A DNA stretch of 64,000 bases from Streptomyces sp. NBC_01298 (GCF_035978755.1 NZ_CP108414.1:2418001-2482000), one strand, 5' to 3'; counted from the first letter of the stretch, positions 17,123-26,305 are shown. Numbers and translations: made by a program. The notes: generated by a model from the letters alone, not told the origin.

Positions 17123-17977
17123 ATGGAACGACTCGCCAACACCGCACAGGCAGAGGCATGGAACGGCTACGAGGGCGAGCAATGGGCCCGCAGTCAGGAA
17201 CGCTGGGACGCCATCAACGACGGCTTCAACCAGCCCCTCCTGGAGGCTGCGGCCATCTCGGAAACCGATCGCGTGCTGGACATCGGCTGCGGGGCAGGCC
17301 GCACCACCCGGCTCGCAGCCCTGCGCGCCGCCCGCGGCCAGGCACTCGGACTGGACCTGTCAGGCCCGATGCTGGAGAAGGCCCGCGACAGCGCCCTGCG
17401 CGAAGGCGTGCAGAACGTCTCCTTCATTCAGGGCGACGCCCAAGTCCACCCCTTCGACCCCGAGGGGTTCGACGCGGTCATCAGCCGCTACGGCATGACC
17501 TTCTTCACCGACCCCGTCGCCGCGTTCGCCAATCTCCACCGCGCACTGCGCCCCGGCGGCCGGCTGGCCTTCATCTGCGCGGCCGAAGCCGAAGCCAACG
17601 GGTGGCTGCAGGCCCTGGCCTCGCTCGAGGGCATCCTGCCGCTCGGCGGCTTCGGAAAGCCGGGCGCACCCGGCATGTTCTCGCTCACCGACCCCGACCA
17701 CATCCGGATGCTGCTCAGCGCGGGCGGGTTCGCCGAAGTCGCTGTACAGCGGGTCGAGGTGCCGGGGAAGTGGGGTGTCAACGCGGCAGATGCCACGGCG
17801 TTCCTGCTCGACTCCGGCCCTGGACGCCACCTCCTCGACCAGGTCGGGCCGCAGGAGCAGACCCAGGCACGCCAGGCGCTGACGGTCGCCCTGCGAGATC
17901 ACGAGGCGGACGGAGCGGTGTGGCTTCGCAGCAGCTCCTGGCTGGTCACCGCTGCACGGGAGCCCCTACACGGCTGA
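17123..17977 (+). CDS. Class I SAM-dependent methyltransferase
   Basis: A 284-residue soluble methyltransferase. Motif I VLDIGCGAGRTT (about 48-59) binds SAM, LGLDLSGPML follows as motif II, and motif IV is ISRYGMTFFTDP. It is preceded by a good ribosome site (gggaggga) before ATG 17123. The N-terminal motif EAWNGYEGEQWARSQERWD is typical of a Streptomyces ubiquinone/menaquinone-type methyltransferase subgroup acting on small molecules. The control by the divergent TetR suggests induction by a compound that the enzyme may modify, such as a toxic small molecule. The substrate is unknown. Confidence 0.85.
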   Translation: MERLANTAQAEAWNGYEGEQWARSQERWDAINDGFNQPLLEAAAISETDRVLDIGCGAGRTTRLAALRAARGQALGLDLSGPMLEKARDSALREGVQNVSFIQGDAQVHPFDPEGFDAVISRYGMTFFTDPVAAFANLHRALRPGGRLAFICAAEAEANGWLQALASLEGILPLGGFGKPGAPGMFSLTDPDHIRMLLSAGGFAEVAVQRVEVPGKWGVNAADATAFLLDSGPGRHLLDQVGPQEQTQARQALTVALRDHEADGAVWLRSSSWLVTAAREPLHG

Positions 17978-17982
17978 TCCCA

Positions 17983-18264
17983 TCAGGTGCGAACCATGCG
18001 GGCGATGGCTTGGGAGGCTTCTTGGACCTTGTCGCGGGCTCCATCGCCACCTTCCGCGATGGCGTCGGCGACGCATGAATGGAGGTGGTCTTCCAGCATG
18101 GTCAGCCCGAAGGACTGCAGGGCCTTGGTGGTGGCGCTGACCTGGGTGAGGACGTCGATGCAGTAGGTGTCTTCGTCGACCAGGCGCTGCAGACCACGCA
18201 CCTGGCCTTCGATGCGGCGCAGCCGTTTGAGGATGTCGTCCTTGTTGGCGGTGTAGCCGTGCAC
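17983..18264 (-). CDS. csoR: CsoR copper-sensing repressor (copy 1)
   Basis: A 93-residue DUF156/CsoR protein, an all-helical repressor released from DNA by Cu(I). The ligands match the C-H-C set of CsoR: Cys35 (DTYCIDVL), His60 and Cys64 (DHLHSC). The segment RLRRIEGQVRGLQRLVDED is the conserved DNA-contact and dimer helix. It starts with GTG. A perfect CsoR palindrome stands 31 bases upstream, so it is self-regulated. It ends convergently five bases after the methyltransferase stop. Together with a second CsoR (22300) it probably controls the copper genes of both sides of the window. Confidence 0.92.
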   Translation of the reverse strand: MHGYTANKDDILKRLRRIEGQVRGLQRLVDEDTYCIDVLTQVSATTKALQSFGLTMLEDHLHSCVADAIAEGGDGARDKVQEASQAIARMVRT

Positions 18265-18294
18265 GAGGCGATCCCTTCCTTCCTATCGGCGCTT

Positions 18295-18309
18295 TACCCC
18301 CAGGGGGTA
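18295..18309. promoter_or_regulatory. CsoR box upstream of csoR
   Basis: TACCCCCAGGGGGTA, a perfect palindrome of the form TACCC-N5-GGGTA, 31 bases before the csoR start. It fits the known actinomycete CsoR operator. Confidence 0.8.
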
Positions 18310-18365
18310 TTAGCGTAACGATGGGTTGCAGCTATCTGTTCCGCTGAACGTCGGGCGAATGCATA

Positions 18366-18402
18366 GGTGCCCCCGCCCGAGCGACGGGCGGGGGCACCTT
18401 TT
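18366..18402. terminator. Terminator hairpin with short T run
   Basis: Perfect 14-bp stem ggtgcccccgcccg with its complement, loop agcga, followed by tttta on the plus strand. It lies 120 bases beyond the end of the secreted copper protein gene and 100 bases from csoR, and can insulate these units. Confidence 0.8.
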
Positions 18403-18521
18403 ACAGGTGAGGGTCAGGCGACATCCACCGAGTCAAGAATCATGGCCGGCTCCGGCCGCGTGCCGCTGGGGCTCACAAGGTACTGCGAGCCCTCCTCCGG
18501 GAGCCACCCCTGCGCGTCACC

Positions 18522-19469
18522 CTAGTGGGAGTGCCCGCCCGGCTCGGCCGTGGTGGTGTTCGCGGCCGGGGCGGTGGATCCGCCTGCCTGGACCGTGAAA
18601 GCTGCCGTCCGAACCTTGCCCTCGTGCTGGAAGTCCAGGAAGAGCCGGTAGGTTCCTGCGCTCGGGGCCGTGGCAGTGAAGGAGACGTCCGGCCCGGGGC
18701 CGCCCTCGTTGGGGTGGACGTGCAGGTAGGCGAGGTCTCCGTCGCGAAGGGCGACGAGGTGGCCGTACGCCCCGAGGTAGGGCTCGAGGTTCGTGACCGG
18801 CTTGCCGTCCTTGCTGACCGTGAGCTTGAGTTCGCCGGCCTTACCGGGGTCGAGGGTCCCACCAAGGGTGACCTGATAGCCCTCCACCTCCGCAGTCGTC
18901 GCGGCCGGGGGCACGGAGTTCGGCGCGTACGCCCCAGGCACCGCCAGGTCAGCGCCGAGGGTGACGCCCTTCGCGCCTTCCGCAGCGGGGGCGAAGTCGG
19001 CGAAGGCCTTATACGCCCCCGCCGCAGGAAGGTCGACCGGCGTCGACCACGTCCCGTCGTCCGCACGCACCGGGTGCAGATGGCGATAGACGGCGAGGTC
19101 GCGTGAGGCAACGATGAAGTGCAGCTCCTTGCCGTGCTCGGTCTTGTACGCGGTGACCTTGCGGCCTTCCGCATCCTTGATCGAAAACTTCAGCTCACCC
19201 TGACCCGCGGCGATCTGCGGGGTATCCAGGGCCAGCGTGTAGCCACCCTCCGACACCTGCAGGCCCCCGGCCGCCGGTCCTTGGGCGGCCTCCTCATGAG
19301 CTCCGTGCCCGGCGGCGCCCGCATCGGTCGGCGCCGGTGCCGCGTGGCCCGCATGTTCCGTTTTCGCCGGTGTACCTACGGGTCCTACGCCCGCCCCGAC
19401 CCCGTAGGCGGCCCCGAAAGTCGCTGCGAGTGCGGCGGCAAAGACGGCGGTCTTCACTCCGGTGTTCAT
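18522..19469 (-). CDS. Secreted His-rich protein linked to copper resistance
   Basis: A 315-residue exported protein. The signal segment is at 5-28, then a His/Ala linker (EHAGHAAPAP, AGHGAHEEA) and two beta-sandwich-like halves with His-rich spots: YRHLHPVRADDG (about 130) and YLHVHPNEGGPGP (about 248). The tail ends EPGGHSH. The pattern HLHP/HVHP resembles proteins of the copper-tolerance loci of Streptomyces described as heavy-metal-binding. It starts at ATG 19469 and has three CsoR boxes in the divergent promoter it shares with copZ. It probably binds copper outside the membrane; the function is inferred from context. Confidence 0.75.
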   Translation of the reverse strand: MNTGVKTAVFAAALAATFGAAYGVGAGVGPVGTPAKTEHAGHAAPAPTDAGAAGHGAHEEAAQGPAAGGLQVSEGGYTLALDTPQIAAGQGELKFSIKDAEGRKVTAYKTEHGKELHFIVASRDLAVYRHLHPVRADDGTWSTPVDLPAAGAYKAFADFAPAAEGAKGVTLGADLAVPGAYAPNSVPPAATTAEVEGYQVTLGGTLDPGKAGELKLTVSKDGKPVTNLEPYLGAYGHLVALRDGDLAYLHVHPNEGGPGPDVSFTATAPSAGTYRLFLDFQHEGKVRTAAFTVQAGGSTAPAANTTTAEPGGHSH

Positions 19470-19523
19470 GGCTGCTCTCCCGTACGACGTAGTGCCGCGT
19501 CCAGCGGTTCCAGAAGCCCACCA

Positions 19524-19538
19524 TACCCCTGGGGGGTA
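19524..19538. promoter_or_regulatory. CsoR box, left of three
   Basis: TACCCCTGGGGGGTA, form TACCC-N5-GGGTA, 55 bases before the secreted copper-protein gene; probably the copy that serves that gene. Confidence 0.75.
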
Positions 19539-19571
19539 CCAAGTCAAGCCGAGGAAACACTTGCGGGGAGA

Positions 19572-19586
19572 TACCGCTGGGGGGTA
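19572..19586. promoter_or_regulatory. CsoR box, middle of three
   Basis: TACCGCTGGGGGGTA. The left arm has one substitution from TACCC. It lies midway between the divergent genes. Confidence 0.6.
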
Positions 19587-19606
19587 TATCTGAAGCCCAG
19601 TCCGGA

Positions 19607-19621
19607 TACCCCCTGTGGGTA
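19607..19621. promoter_or_regulatory. CsoR box before copZ
   Basis: TACCCCCTGTGGGTA, 25 bases before the copZ start, in the position to block its promoter. Confidence 0.75.
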
Positions 19622-19645
19622 TCTGAATCGATCAAGGAGAAGCCC

Positions 19646-19936
19646 ATGTCTTCCTGCTGTACCCCTGAAGGCACCTGCAGCACGAACGCCGGCGAATCGA
19701 CGACCGCCACAGCCGTCGTCGACAGCACCGCCACCGTCTACCGCGTGTCGGGCATGACCTGCGGCCACTGCAAGACCGCCATCACCAAGTCGGTCAGCGC
19801 GCTCGACGGGGTCCTCTCCGTCGACGTGGACGTGGACGGCGGCCTCGTCACCGTAACCACGGCCGGCGACCCCGACGACGCCGCGATCACCGTGGCGGTG
19901 GACGACGCCGGCTACGAGCTGACCAGTCGGGTCTGA
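19646..19936 (+). CDS. copZ: Copper chaperone CopZ
   Basis: A 96-residue heavy-metal-associated (HMA) domain protein with the Cu(I) motif GMTCGHC (Cys39, Cys42). The extra N-terminus has three Cys ([10 protein letters not shown]), which is more than the classic 68-residue chaperone and may add another copper site. It would hand Cu(I) to the ATPase encoded 94 bases downstream. A good ribosome site (aaggaga) precedes the ATG. Confidence 0.92.
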   Translation: MSSCCTPEGTCSTNAGESTTATAVVDSTATVYRVSGMTCGHCKTAITKSVSALDGVLSVDVDVDGGLVTVTTAGDPDDAAITVAVDDAGYELTSRV

Positions 19937-20030
19937 CACCCAGCCCGACCCCGACCAACCTGGCCGCCGGGGCCCCGTCCATCCACCGGGCCCCGGCCTC
20001 CACCCCGCGCTCGAACGAGGAGCAGCCCTC

Positions 20031-22289
20031 ATGACCACCATCACTCCCGGCGCCGCCCAGGTCGAGCTCGCCATCGGCGGCATGACCTGCGCCTCTTGCG
20101 CGGCCCGCATCGAGAAGAAGCTCAACCGCATGGACGGCGTCGAGGCGACCGTCAACTACGCCACCGAGAAGGCCAAGGTCACCTTCGACGCCGACATCTC
20201 CGTCGCGGACCTGATCGCCACCGTCGAGGCCACCGGATACACGGCGCAGGAGCCTGCGCCGCCCCGTACGAACGGCTCGTCCGGCAGCGGGGAGGACCCG
20301 GACGAGCACGACGAGCTGCGCCCTCTGCGCCACCGGCTCGTCACCGCCGTCTCGCTCGCCCTGCCGGTCATCGCCATGGCCATGATCCCGGCCCTGCAGA
20401 TCGACTACTGGCAGTGGCTCTCGCTCACTCTGACCGCGCCCGTCGTCACGTACGCTGCCTGGCCCTTCCACCGCGCCGCCTGGACCAACGCCAAGCACGG
20501 CGCGGCTACCATGGACACACTGATCTCGGTGGGTACGACCGCCGCGTTCCTGTGGTCACTGTGGGCTCTGTTCTTCGGAACTGCCGGCACGCCCGGGATG
20601 ACCCATGCCTTCGAGTTCACCATCGCCCGCACCGACGGCGCCGGAAACATCTACCTGGAGGCGGCAGCCGGGGTCACTGCCTTCATCCTCGCCGGCCGCT
20701 ACTTCGAGGCCAGGTCCAAGCGCAAGGCCGGCGCCGCCCTCAAGGCGCTGCTGGAGCTCGGCGCCAAGGAAGTGACGGTGCTGCGCAGCGGCCGCGAAGT
20801 CACCGTACCCACGGCCGACTTGCAGGTCGGCGACCGCTTCCTGGTGCGCCCCGGAGAGAAGATCGCCACCGACGGCACCGTCGTCGAGGGCTCCTCCGCC
20901 GTGGACGCTTCCATGCTCACCGGCGAGTCCGTCCCCGTGGAGGTCTCGCTTGGGGACTCCGTCACCGGCGCCACCCTCAACGCCGGCGGGCGCCTCGTGG
21001 TCGAGGCCACCCGCATCGGCGCCGACACCCAGTTGGCTCGGATGGCCAAGCTGGTCGAGGACGCGCAGAACGGCAAGGCCGCAGCCCAGCGGCTCGCCGA
21101 CAAGATCTCCGCCGTGTTCGTGCCGGTCGTCATCGGTCTGGCCCTGGCCACCCTCGGCTTCTGGCTCGGCACCGGCTCCGGCCTCGCGGCCGCCTTCACC
21201 GCCGCCGTCGCCGTACTGATCATCGCCTGCCCCTGCGCCCTGGGCCTCGCCACCCCCACCGCCCTCATGGTCGGCACGGGCCGCGGCGCCCAGCTCGGGA
21301 TCCTGATCAAGGGACCCGAGGTACTGGAGACCACCCGCAAGGTCGACACCATCGTCCTGGACAAGACCGGTACGGTCACCACCGGCAAGATGGCGCTGCT
21401 CGCCGTGCACACCGCGGACGGCACCGACGAGAGCCAAGTACTGCGCCTGGCAGGAGCGTTGGAGCATGCCTCCGAGCACCCCATCGCGCAGGCCGTCGCC
21501 GCCGGCGCCGCCGCCAAGGTCGGCGCGCTGCCCGTCCCGGAGGACTTCGCCAACATCCCCGGACTGGGCGTCCAGGGCGTCGTCGAAGGCCACGCCGTTC
21601 TCGTCGGCCGCGAGAAGCTGCTCACCGAATGGGCGATGGAGCTGCCCGTGGAACTGGAGCGCGCCAAGGCGGAGGCCGAAGCCGCCGGTCGCACCGCCAT
21701 CGCGGTGGCCTGGGACGGAGAGGCACGCGCGGTCCTGGAGGTCGCCGACGCGGTCAAGGAGACCAGCGCGGAAGCCATCCGGCGCCTGCGCGCCCTGGGC
21801 CTCAAGCCGATCCTCCTCACCGGTGACAACAAGGCCGTCGCCGAGTCCGTCGCCGCCGAAGTCGGGATCGACGAGGTCATCGCGGAGGTCATGCCCCAGG
21901 ACAAGGTCGATGTCGTCAAGAAGCTGCAGGCCGAGGGCCGCAGCGTCGCGATGGTCGGCGACGGCGTCAACGACGCGGCCGCTCTCGCCCAGGCCGACCT
22001 CGGCCTGGCCATGGGAACCGGCACGGACGCCGCCATCGAAGCGGGTGACCTGACGCTCGTACGAGGAGACCTGCGGGCTGCGGCGGATGCGATCCGCCTC
22101 GCTCGCAAGACGCTCGGCACCATCCGCTCGAACCTGTTCTGGGCCTTCGCCTACAACGTGGCCGCCCTGCCGCTCGCCGCGGCCGGCTTGCTCAACCCGA
22201 TGATCGCCGGAGCGGCCATGGCCTTCTCCTCCGTCTTCGTCGTCGGCAACAGCCTGCGACTGCGTGGCTTCCAGGCCGCCGACAACTGA
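20031..22289 (+). CDS. copA: Cu(I)-exporting P1B-type ATPase CopA
   Basis: A 752-residue ATPase with one N-terminal HMA domain (GMTCASC, Cys20 and Cys23), eight expected helices, the transmembrane metal site CPC (400-402), the phosphorylation loop DKTGT (Asp444), the HP motif in [10 protein letters not shown] and the hinge GDGVNDA near 640. It uses ATP to push Cu(I) out of the cytoplasm. It forms an operon with copZ upstream and a second csoR 10 bases downstream, and is expected to be induced by copper through the CsoR boxes before copZ. Some actinomycete paralogues are annotated as silver/copper ATPases. Confidence 0.95.
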   Translation: MTTITPGAAQVELAIGGMTCASCAARIEKKLNRMDGVEATVNYATEKAKVTFDADISVADLIATVEATGYTAQEPAPPRTNGSSGSGEDPDEHDELRPLRHRLVTAVSLALPVIAMAMIPALQIDYWQWLSLTLTAPVVTYAAWPFHRAAWTNAKHGAATMDTLISVGTTAAFLWSLWALFFGTAGTPGMTHAFEFTIARTDGAGNIYLEAAAGVTAFILAGRYFEARSKRKAGAALKALLELGAKEVTVLRSGREVTVPTADLQVGDRFLVRPGEKIATDGTVVEGSSAVDASMLTGESVPVEVSLGDSVTGATLNAGGRLVVEATRIGADTQLARMAKLVEDAQNGKAAAQRLADKISAVFVPVVIGLALATLGFWLGTGSGLAAAFTAAVAVLIIACPCALGLATPTALMVGTGRGAQLGILIKGPEVLETTRKVDTIVLDKTGTVTTGKMALLAVHTADGTDESQVLRLAGALEHASEHPIAQAVAAGAAAKVGALPVPEDFANIPGLGVQGVVEGHAVLVGREKLLTEWAMELPVELERAKAEAEAAGRTAIAVAWDGEARAVLEVADAVKETSAEAIRRLRALGLKPILLTGDNKAVAESVAAEVGIDEVIAEVMPQDKVDVVKKLQAEGRSVAMVGDGVNDAAALAQADLGLAMGTGTDAAIEAGDLTLVRGDLRAAADAIRLARKTLGTIRSNLFWAFAYNVAALPLAAAGLLNPMIAGAAMAFSSVFVVGNSLRLRGFQAADN

Positions 22290-22299
22290 GGAGCCTCCC

Positions 22300-22581
22300 G
22301 TGGCCGGTTACGTACAGAGCAAGGAAGTCATCATCAGACGCCTGCGCCGAATCGAGGGACAGGTCCGCGGGGTCCAGCGGATGGTCGACGAGGACTCGTA
22401 CTGCATCGACGTCCTCACGCAGGTTGCCGCGATCAACGCCGCATTGCAGTCGTGCGCGGTGGCCCTGCTGGACGAACACCTCAGCTGCTGCGTCACCGAG
22501 GCCATCACCGCGGGTGGGGACCAGGCGAAGGTGAAGGTGGGCGAGGCTTCGAAAGCCATCGCCCGGCTCATCCGGGCCTGA
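22300..22581 (+). CDS. csoR: CsoR-family copper sensor (copy 2)
   Basis: A 93-residue CsoR with Cys35 (DSYCIDVL), His60 and Cys64 (DEHLSCC), so the Cu(I) set is complete, plus additional Cys52 and Cys63. It is about two thirds identical by eye to the other CsoR of this locus. The GTG at 22300 is preceded by gaggag, and the gene sits 10 bases after copA, so it is co-transcribed with its target. Two CsoRs in one locus may differ in copper affinity, metal or operator choice. A CstR (persulfide sensor) would lack the His. Confidence 0.9.
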   Translation: MAGYVQSKEVIIRRLRRIEGQVRGVQRMVDEDSYCIDVLTQVAAINAALQSCAVALLDEHLSCCVTEAITAGGDQAKVKVGEASKAIARLIRA

Positions 22582-22607
22582 TCTCACGGCCCTCACGTAC
22601 CCATCAT

Positions 22608-22650
22608 GGACCGCCCCCGAGCGAAGAAGACCACGCTGCGGGGGCGGTCC
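22608..22650 (+). terminator. Terminator after the cop operon
   Basis: A perfect 12-bp stem ggaccgcccccg/cgggggcggtcc with a 19-base loop, 26 bases after the second csoR. Confidence 0.8.
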
Positions 22651-22678
22651 GTGGTGTTGACGACGAATCACACCGGAA

Positions 22679-22693
22679 TACCCGCCGGGGGTA
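22679..22693. promoter_or_regulatory. CsoR box before the BlaI/M56 pair
   Basis: TACCCGCCGGGGGTA, 50 bases upstream of the BlaI-type gene. It places this regulator/protease pair under copper control rather than beta-lactam control alone. Confidence 0.7.
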
Positions 22694-22743
22694 TGTCGGT
22701 TCTGCGGTGGCGGCCCGTACGATGAGCCGCTCGCGAGGGGCAA

Positions 22744-23151
22744 GTGGCGAGGGGGATGCGTGTGCGCCGGCTGGGAGAGCTGGAAGCCGAGATCATGGAC
22801 CGGGTGTGGCTGTGGGAACGCCCCACTACGGTCCGCGAGATCGTCGACGACATAAACCGGGAGCGCCAGGTCGCCTACACGACCGTCATGACGGTTGCCG
22901 ACATCCTTCACCGCAAGGGATGGCTGCGTCGCAAGAAAGCCGGTCGCGCGTGGCTCTATGAGGCGGTCCGCAGTCGCGAGGAGTACACGGCAGGTCTCAT
23001 GCAGGACGCACTCGGGGACAGCCAGAACCGCGAGGCCGCCCTCTTGCATTTCGTGGAACGCATGTCCCACGAGGACGTGGAAACGCTGGACGCCGTACTA
23101 CGCGCCGCCCGACGCGACCGCCCGGCCGACGGCCTCCGGAGCGGGCAATGA
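22744..23151 (+). CDS. BlaI/MecI/CopY-family repressor
   Basis: A 135-residue penicillinase-repressor family protein. The winged helix (ELEAEIMDRVWLWERPTTVR, AYTTVMTVADILHRKGWLRR) is followed by a short dimer helix region. Members either answer to beta-lactams through a BlaR1-type partner or, as CopY, to copper. No CxCx4CxC metal motif of CopY is present. Either GTG 22744 or ATG 22756 could be the start. The stop overlaps the next gene (ATGA), which encodes the matching M56 membrane peptidase. Confidence 0.85.
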   Translation: MARGMRVRRLGELEAEIMDRVWLWERPTTVREIVDDINRERQVAYTTVMTVADILHRKGWLRRKKAGRAWLYEAVRSREEYTAGLMQDALGDSQNREAALLHFVERMSHEDVETLDAVLRAARRDRPADGLRSGQ

Positions 23152-24059
23152 ACCATCACGTCCTGCCTCCCCTCGGACTCGCCCTCGCCACAGGCGCGTT
23201 GTTGCCCTGGACGCTGGCACGCGCCCGCTGGGCCCAACAGGTTCCGCGGCTGGCGCTCACCGTATGGACGGCATGCGGCCTGATCTTCGCGCTCGCGGTG
23301 GCCCTGATCCCGGCACAACTGCTACTCCCCGGCAGGGTCAGCCACCGGATCGTCGACATGGCCCTGACCCTGACCTTCCCCTCCCTTCACCAGCTGAGGC
23401 ATGCGACCGGTCTCGAATACGCCGCAGCGGCTACCGCTCTCGCCGTCCTGGCGTTGCCCGTCACCGGCTTCCTGCGTGAGGTCCTGAGGGCGCGTCGGGC
23501 CCGGTCCCGACACGCAGGACTACTGCAATTGGTCGGCCGCTACGACGCGAGGCTGGGAGCGACCGTCTTGGACGACCCACGCCCCGCGGTCTACTGCCTT
23601 CCCGGACGGTCGCGCCAAGTGGTGGTCTCGTCAGGGGCGGTCACCACCCTGACGGAACCTCAGCTGGCCGCCGCCCTCTGCCACGAGCGGGCTCACATCG
23701 CAGGCCGTCATCATTTGCTCGTCGCGGCGGCCAGGGCCTACGCAACCGCCTTCCCCCGACTGCCGCTGGCGCGGCTCGGCGGAAGGGCCGTACCACTCCT
23801 ACTGGAGATGACAGCGGACGATCAAGCGATGCGTGCTGCTTCACGGGAGGCACTGGCCACGGCGCTCTACACGCTGGCAGTCGGACGGGCACCGCGCGAG
23901 GCATTCGCGGCGAGCGGCCCCTCGGCAGCTCTGCGCATGCGCCGAATCCTGACTCCGCATCGTTCGGGACACCCCGTCTTGCGTGGGCTGTTCGCGGTCA
24001 CGGCAGCGGCTGCTGCCATCACTCCGCTGATCCTCGCCTGTTGTTCGGTGCCGGGTTAG
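23148..24059 (+). CDS. M56/M48-type membrane metallopeptidase
   Basis: A 303-residue membrane protein with three N-terminal helices (about 8-25, 35-58, 90-110), the zinc site HERAH (His179-His183) and a following Glu in LLEMTADDQA, and a C-terminal helix (277-297). It is the short BlaR1-like form without a penicillin-sensor domain. In the family it cleaves the partner repressor or clears membrane proteins. It is translationally coupled to the BlaI-type gene. With a CsoR box upstream, it may serve the copper stress response. Confidence 0.85.
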   Translation: MNHHVLPPLGLALATGALLPWTLARARWAQQVPRLALTVWTACGLIFALAVALIPAQLLLPGRVSHRIVDMALTLTFPSLHQLRHATGLEYAAAATALAVLALPVTGFLREVLRARRARSRHAGLLQLVGRYDARLGATVLDDPRPAVYCLPGRSRQVVVSSGAVTTLTEPQLAAALCHERAHIAGRHHLLVAAARAYATAFPRLPLARLGGRAVPLLLEMTADDQAMRAASREALATALYTLAVGRAPREAFAASGPSAALRMRRILTPHRSGHPVLRGLFAVTAAAAAITPLILACCSVPG

Positions 24060-24190
24060 TAGCCCCTACTCCCAACCACTCTAATTACTAAGCGAATTCG
24101 TAAGTTTGGCATCGACTTCCCTCACTCGAATTCCCCGCTATTGTGGGCCCGTGCGAGCGCAGGACCGGGAACGGCGAGAGGTATGGACAT

Positions 24191-24670
24191 ATGCTGCTGG
24201 GTCACGTCCGGACGGCAGCATCTAACGACGCAACATCAATTTCTCGGCTTCTCGCCGTGGGGATTCGCGACAGCTACGGCGAAATCCTCGGACGGACCGA
24301 CACCGAGCGGCTGGTTTCCGACCAGTGCGCCCTGCCCCGCCTAAGAGCTGAAATCGAAATGCCCGGCGGGGCGCCGGGCTGGCTGGGCTGGCTGGTGGCC
24401 GCGGACCCTGACGGCAACATCCAAGGTGTCGCGTCAGGCGGCGTCGCAGTTCCGACCCAGGGTGAGATATACGCCCTGTGCACCGCTCCCGGCCGGCGCC
24501 GCAAGGGCGTGGGGACGGCACTGCTTGCGGCGGTCACCATACGGATGGTCGCGTACGGCGCCACCTCCCAGCGAATCAGTCTTCCCGTCGGCAAGGACCC
24601 TGCGCTGCCGTTCTTCACGCACCACGACTTCGCCCTCGTCGCGCCGCTACGGCTCGGCCGCATGCTCTGA
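24191..24670 (+). CDS. GNAT-family N-acetyltransferase
   Basis: A 159-residue acetyltransferase. The acetyl-CoA pyrophosphate loop is read in CTAPGRRRKGVGTALL (about 90-105), after the beta-strand GEIYALC. The start ATG 24191 (MLLGHVRT) follows gcgagagg. A longer form from 24143 is open but adds a Cys/Arg-rich tail. It stands alone, and its promoter would be in the AT-richer stretch 24075-24140. The acceptor substrate is not known. Confidence 0.8.
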   Translation: MLLGHVRTAASNDATSISRLLAVGIRDSYGEILGRTDTERLVSDQCALPRLRAEIEMPGGAPGWLGWLVAADPDGNIQGVASGGVAVPTQGEIYALCTAPGRRRKGVGTALLAAVTIRMVAYGATSQRISLPVGKDPALPFFTHHDFALVAPLRLGRML

Positions 24671-24858
24671 CCTGCCGCTGGGTCATCGCCGCCACCCCGC
24701 ATCACTCCAGACCGTGGCAGATCCACGCCATCGCGTGTTCACGCAGCCCATTCCGCTGGTCCGTCCCCGCACCACAGGACAGGATTTCCTCAACGGCGCG
24801 GCCCCGGCGGCACGGAACCTAGCCGGGCCGCTGGACCGAACGAGCCCCTGGAGGAGCG

Positions 24859-25749
24859 ATGCACACACCGAGCGGCACTTCCCTGCCCGTCGTGCCTGCA
24901 GCGCTTGTGCCGGTCCTGCCGTCCGAATACACGGGACGGTGTGAGGCACTGGGCACCAGCATCCGCGCCACCGCGGAATACCTGCCCGGCCTCGAGTCGA
25001 CCTCTCCCGTCGACAATGACTCGGTGTGGCTGCACGACGCACTGCTCGGCCCCCACAGCGCCGACATCGTCCGCTACTTGAGGCTGGCTCGGGCCACTGG
25101 CGGCCCGGTCCTCGACCTCGGCTCAGGGGCGGGTCGACTCGCCGTTCCCTTCGCCCGGCACGGCTTCCTCGTCGAGGCTGTCGACCGGGATGCTTCGAGC
25201 CTGGAACGGCTCCAGACGTGGGGCCGACGGATCGGGCCGCAGGTGTCGCGGCTGGTGATCCCCACTCGCGCCGACCTCGCGGAGTTGCACCTGCGGCGCA
25301 CGTACCGTCTGGCGTTGCTCGCCGGGACGATGGTCTCTGCCGTATCGCCACGGGCGCGCCCCGAACTACTGCGCGAGATCGCATCACACCTGGACCCCGG
25401 CGGCGCGCTCGCCCTCGACTACACGGCGCACCAGCTGCGGGGGCTGTCCGAGGATCCCCACCGCACCTGGGCTTTCCAAGTTCCCCGCTTCGACGGGATC
25501 GAGGAGTGGGTGGTGGCTCGCCAGGTCTTCGACTTGGCGGACATGAGCGAGCGCATCACGTACTACGCGGTCCGGACGGGCAAGTCGAGTTCCGAGCGGG
25601 TGGTCCTGACCACCGACAAGTGGGTCATCGACCCGCAACGGCTCACGGACGAGCTGCACGCGGCCGGACTCCGCATCGAGGGCCGGCGACGCCGCCGTAT
25701 CGACGAGCGGACCGAGAGCGTGTTCCTCGTTTGCCGGGCCCACGCCTGA
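24859..25749 (+). CDS. Class I SAM-dependent methyltransferase
   Basis: A 296-residue methyltransferase with motif I VLDLGSGAGRLAVPF (about 84-98), a following acidic strand VEAVDRD, and a C-terminal domain rich in beta-strands and Arg (EGRRRRRIDERTE). The N-terminus EYLPGLESTSPVDNDSVWL resembles methyltransferases found near peptide natural product loci in actinomycetes, but I cannot assign a substrate. ATG 24859 has cctggaggagcg upstream. Its place before the regulator group and the biosynthetic cluster makes it a possible tailoring gene. Confidence 0.75.
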   Translation: MHTPSGTSLPVVPAALVPVLPSEYTGRCEALGTSIRATAEYLPGLESTSPVDNDSVWLHDALLGPHSADIVRYLRLARATGGPVLDLGSGAGRLAVPFARHGFLVEAVDRDASSLERLQTWGRRIGPQVSRLVIPTRADLAELHLRRTYRLALLAGTMVSAVSPRARPELLREIASHLDPGGALALDYTAHQLRGLSEDPHRTWAFQVPRFDGIEEWVVARQVFDLADMSERITYYAVRTGKSSSERVVLTTDKWVIDPQRLTDELHAAGLRIEGRRRRRIDERTESVFLVCRAHA

Positions 25750-25876
25750 CGACCACAGCGACCGACTCCGCCCACTCCCCTCCCAGTCGGGCAGGCAAGA
25801 GGTACGATGCCCTCAAACCTTTGGGCCGACCAGGTGATGGACACCTGCTGACAGGGGTGGCGGAGGAGTGGCTGGC

Positions 25877-26305
25877 GTGCAGGTGTCAACGGGCCGCGAG
25901 GCGGTGATCCAGCGCCTCCGTGACGTAGGACTGCGGGTCACAGGGCCCCGCCTGGAGGTGCTCCAGGTCATGGCAGCGGGTGGCCACATGGACGTCGAGA
26001 CCATCACCGCGACCGCCCGTGAGCGGCTCGGCACCCTGACCAGCCAGGCCGTCTACGAGATGCTTCGCCACTTCCTCGATACGGGCTTGGCCACAAAGTT
26101 CGACCGCCCTGGACTGCCGGCCGTCTTCGAGATCTCAGGCACACCTCACCAGCATGCGCTCTGCGTGCGCTGCGGCCGGGTGGAGAACGTGGAATCCGAG
26201 GTGCCGAAAGCGATCGGCGAGGGTCTCCAGGAGTGGCAGATGGGCGAAGCGGATGTAGTGTTCAAGGGCTTGTGCCCCGACTGCCTCCGCGCAGCGGGGG
26301 ATTGA
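25877..26305 (+). CDS. Fur-family metal/peroxide-responsive repressor
   Basis: A 142-residue Fur protein. The winged helix is at about 8-75 (VIQRLRDVGLRVTGPRLEVL, TSQAVYEMLRHFL), and the C-terminal dimer domain has two zinc-type pairs CVRC and CPDC. The His-rich stretch TPHQHALC fits the regulatory site of a Fur or CatR/PerR-type repressor. GTG 25877 is chosen for its spacing to gaggag; GTG 25868 is the alternative. Actinomycete members often regulate an adjacent catalase, absent here, so its target may be one of the nearby genes. Confidence 0.85.
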   Translation: MQVSTGREAVIQRLRDVGLRVTGPRLEVLQVMAAGGHMDVETITATARERLGTLTSQAVYEMLRHFLDTGLATKFDRPGLPAVFEISGTPHQHALCVRCGRVENVESEVPKAIGEGLQEWQMGEADVVFKGLCPDCLRAAGD

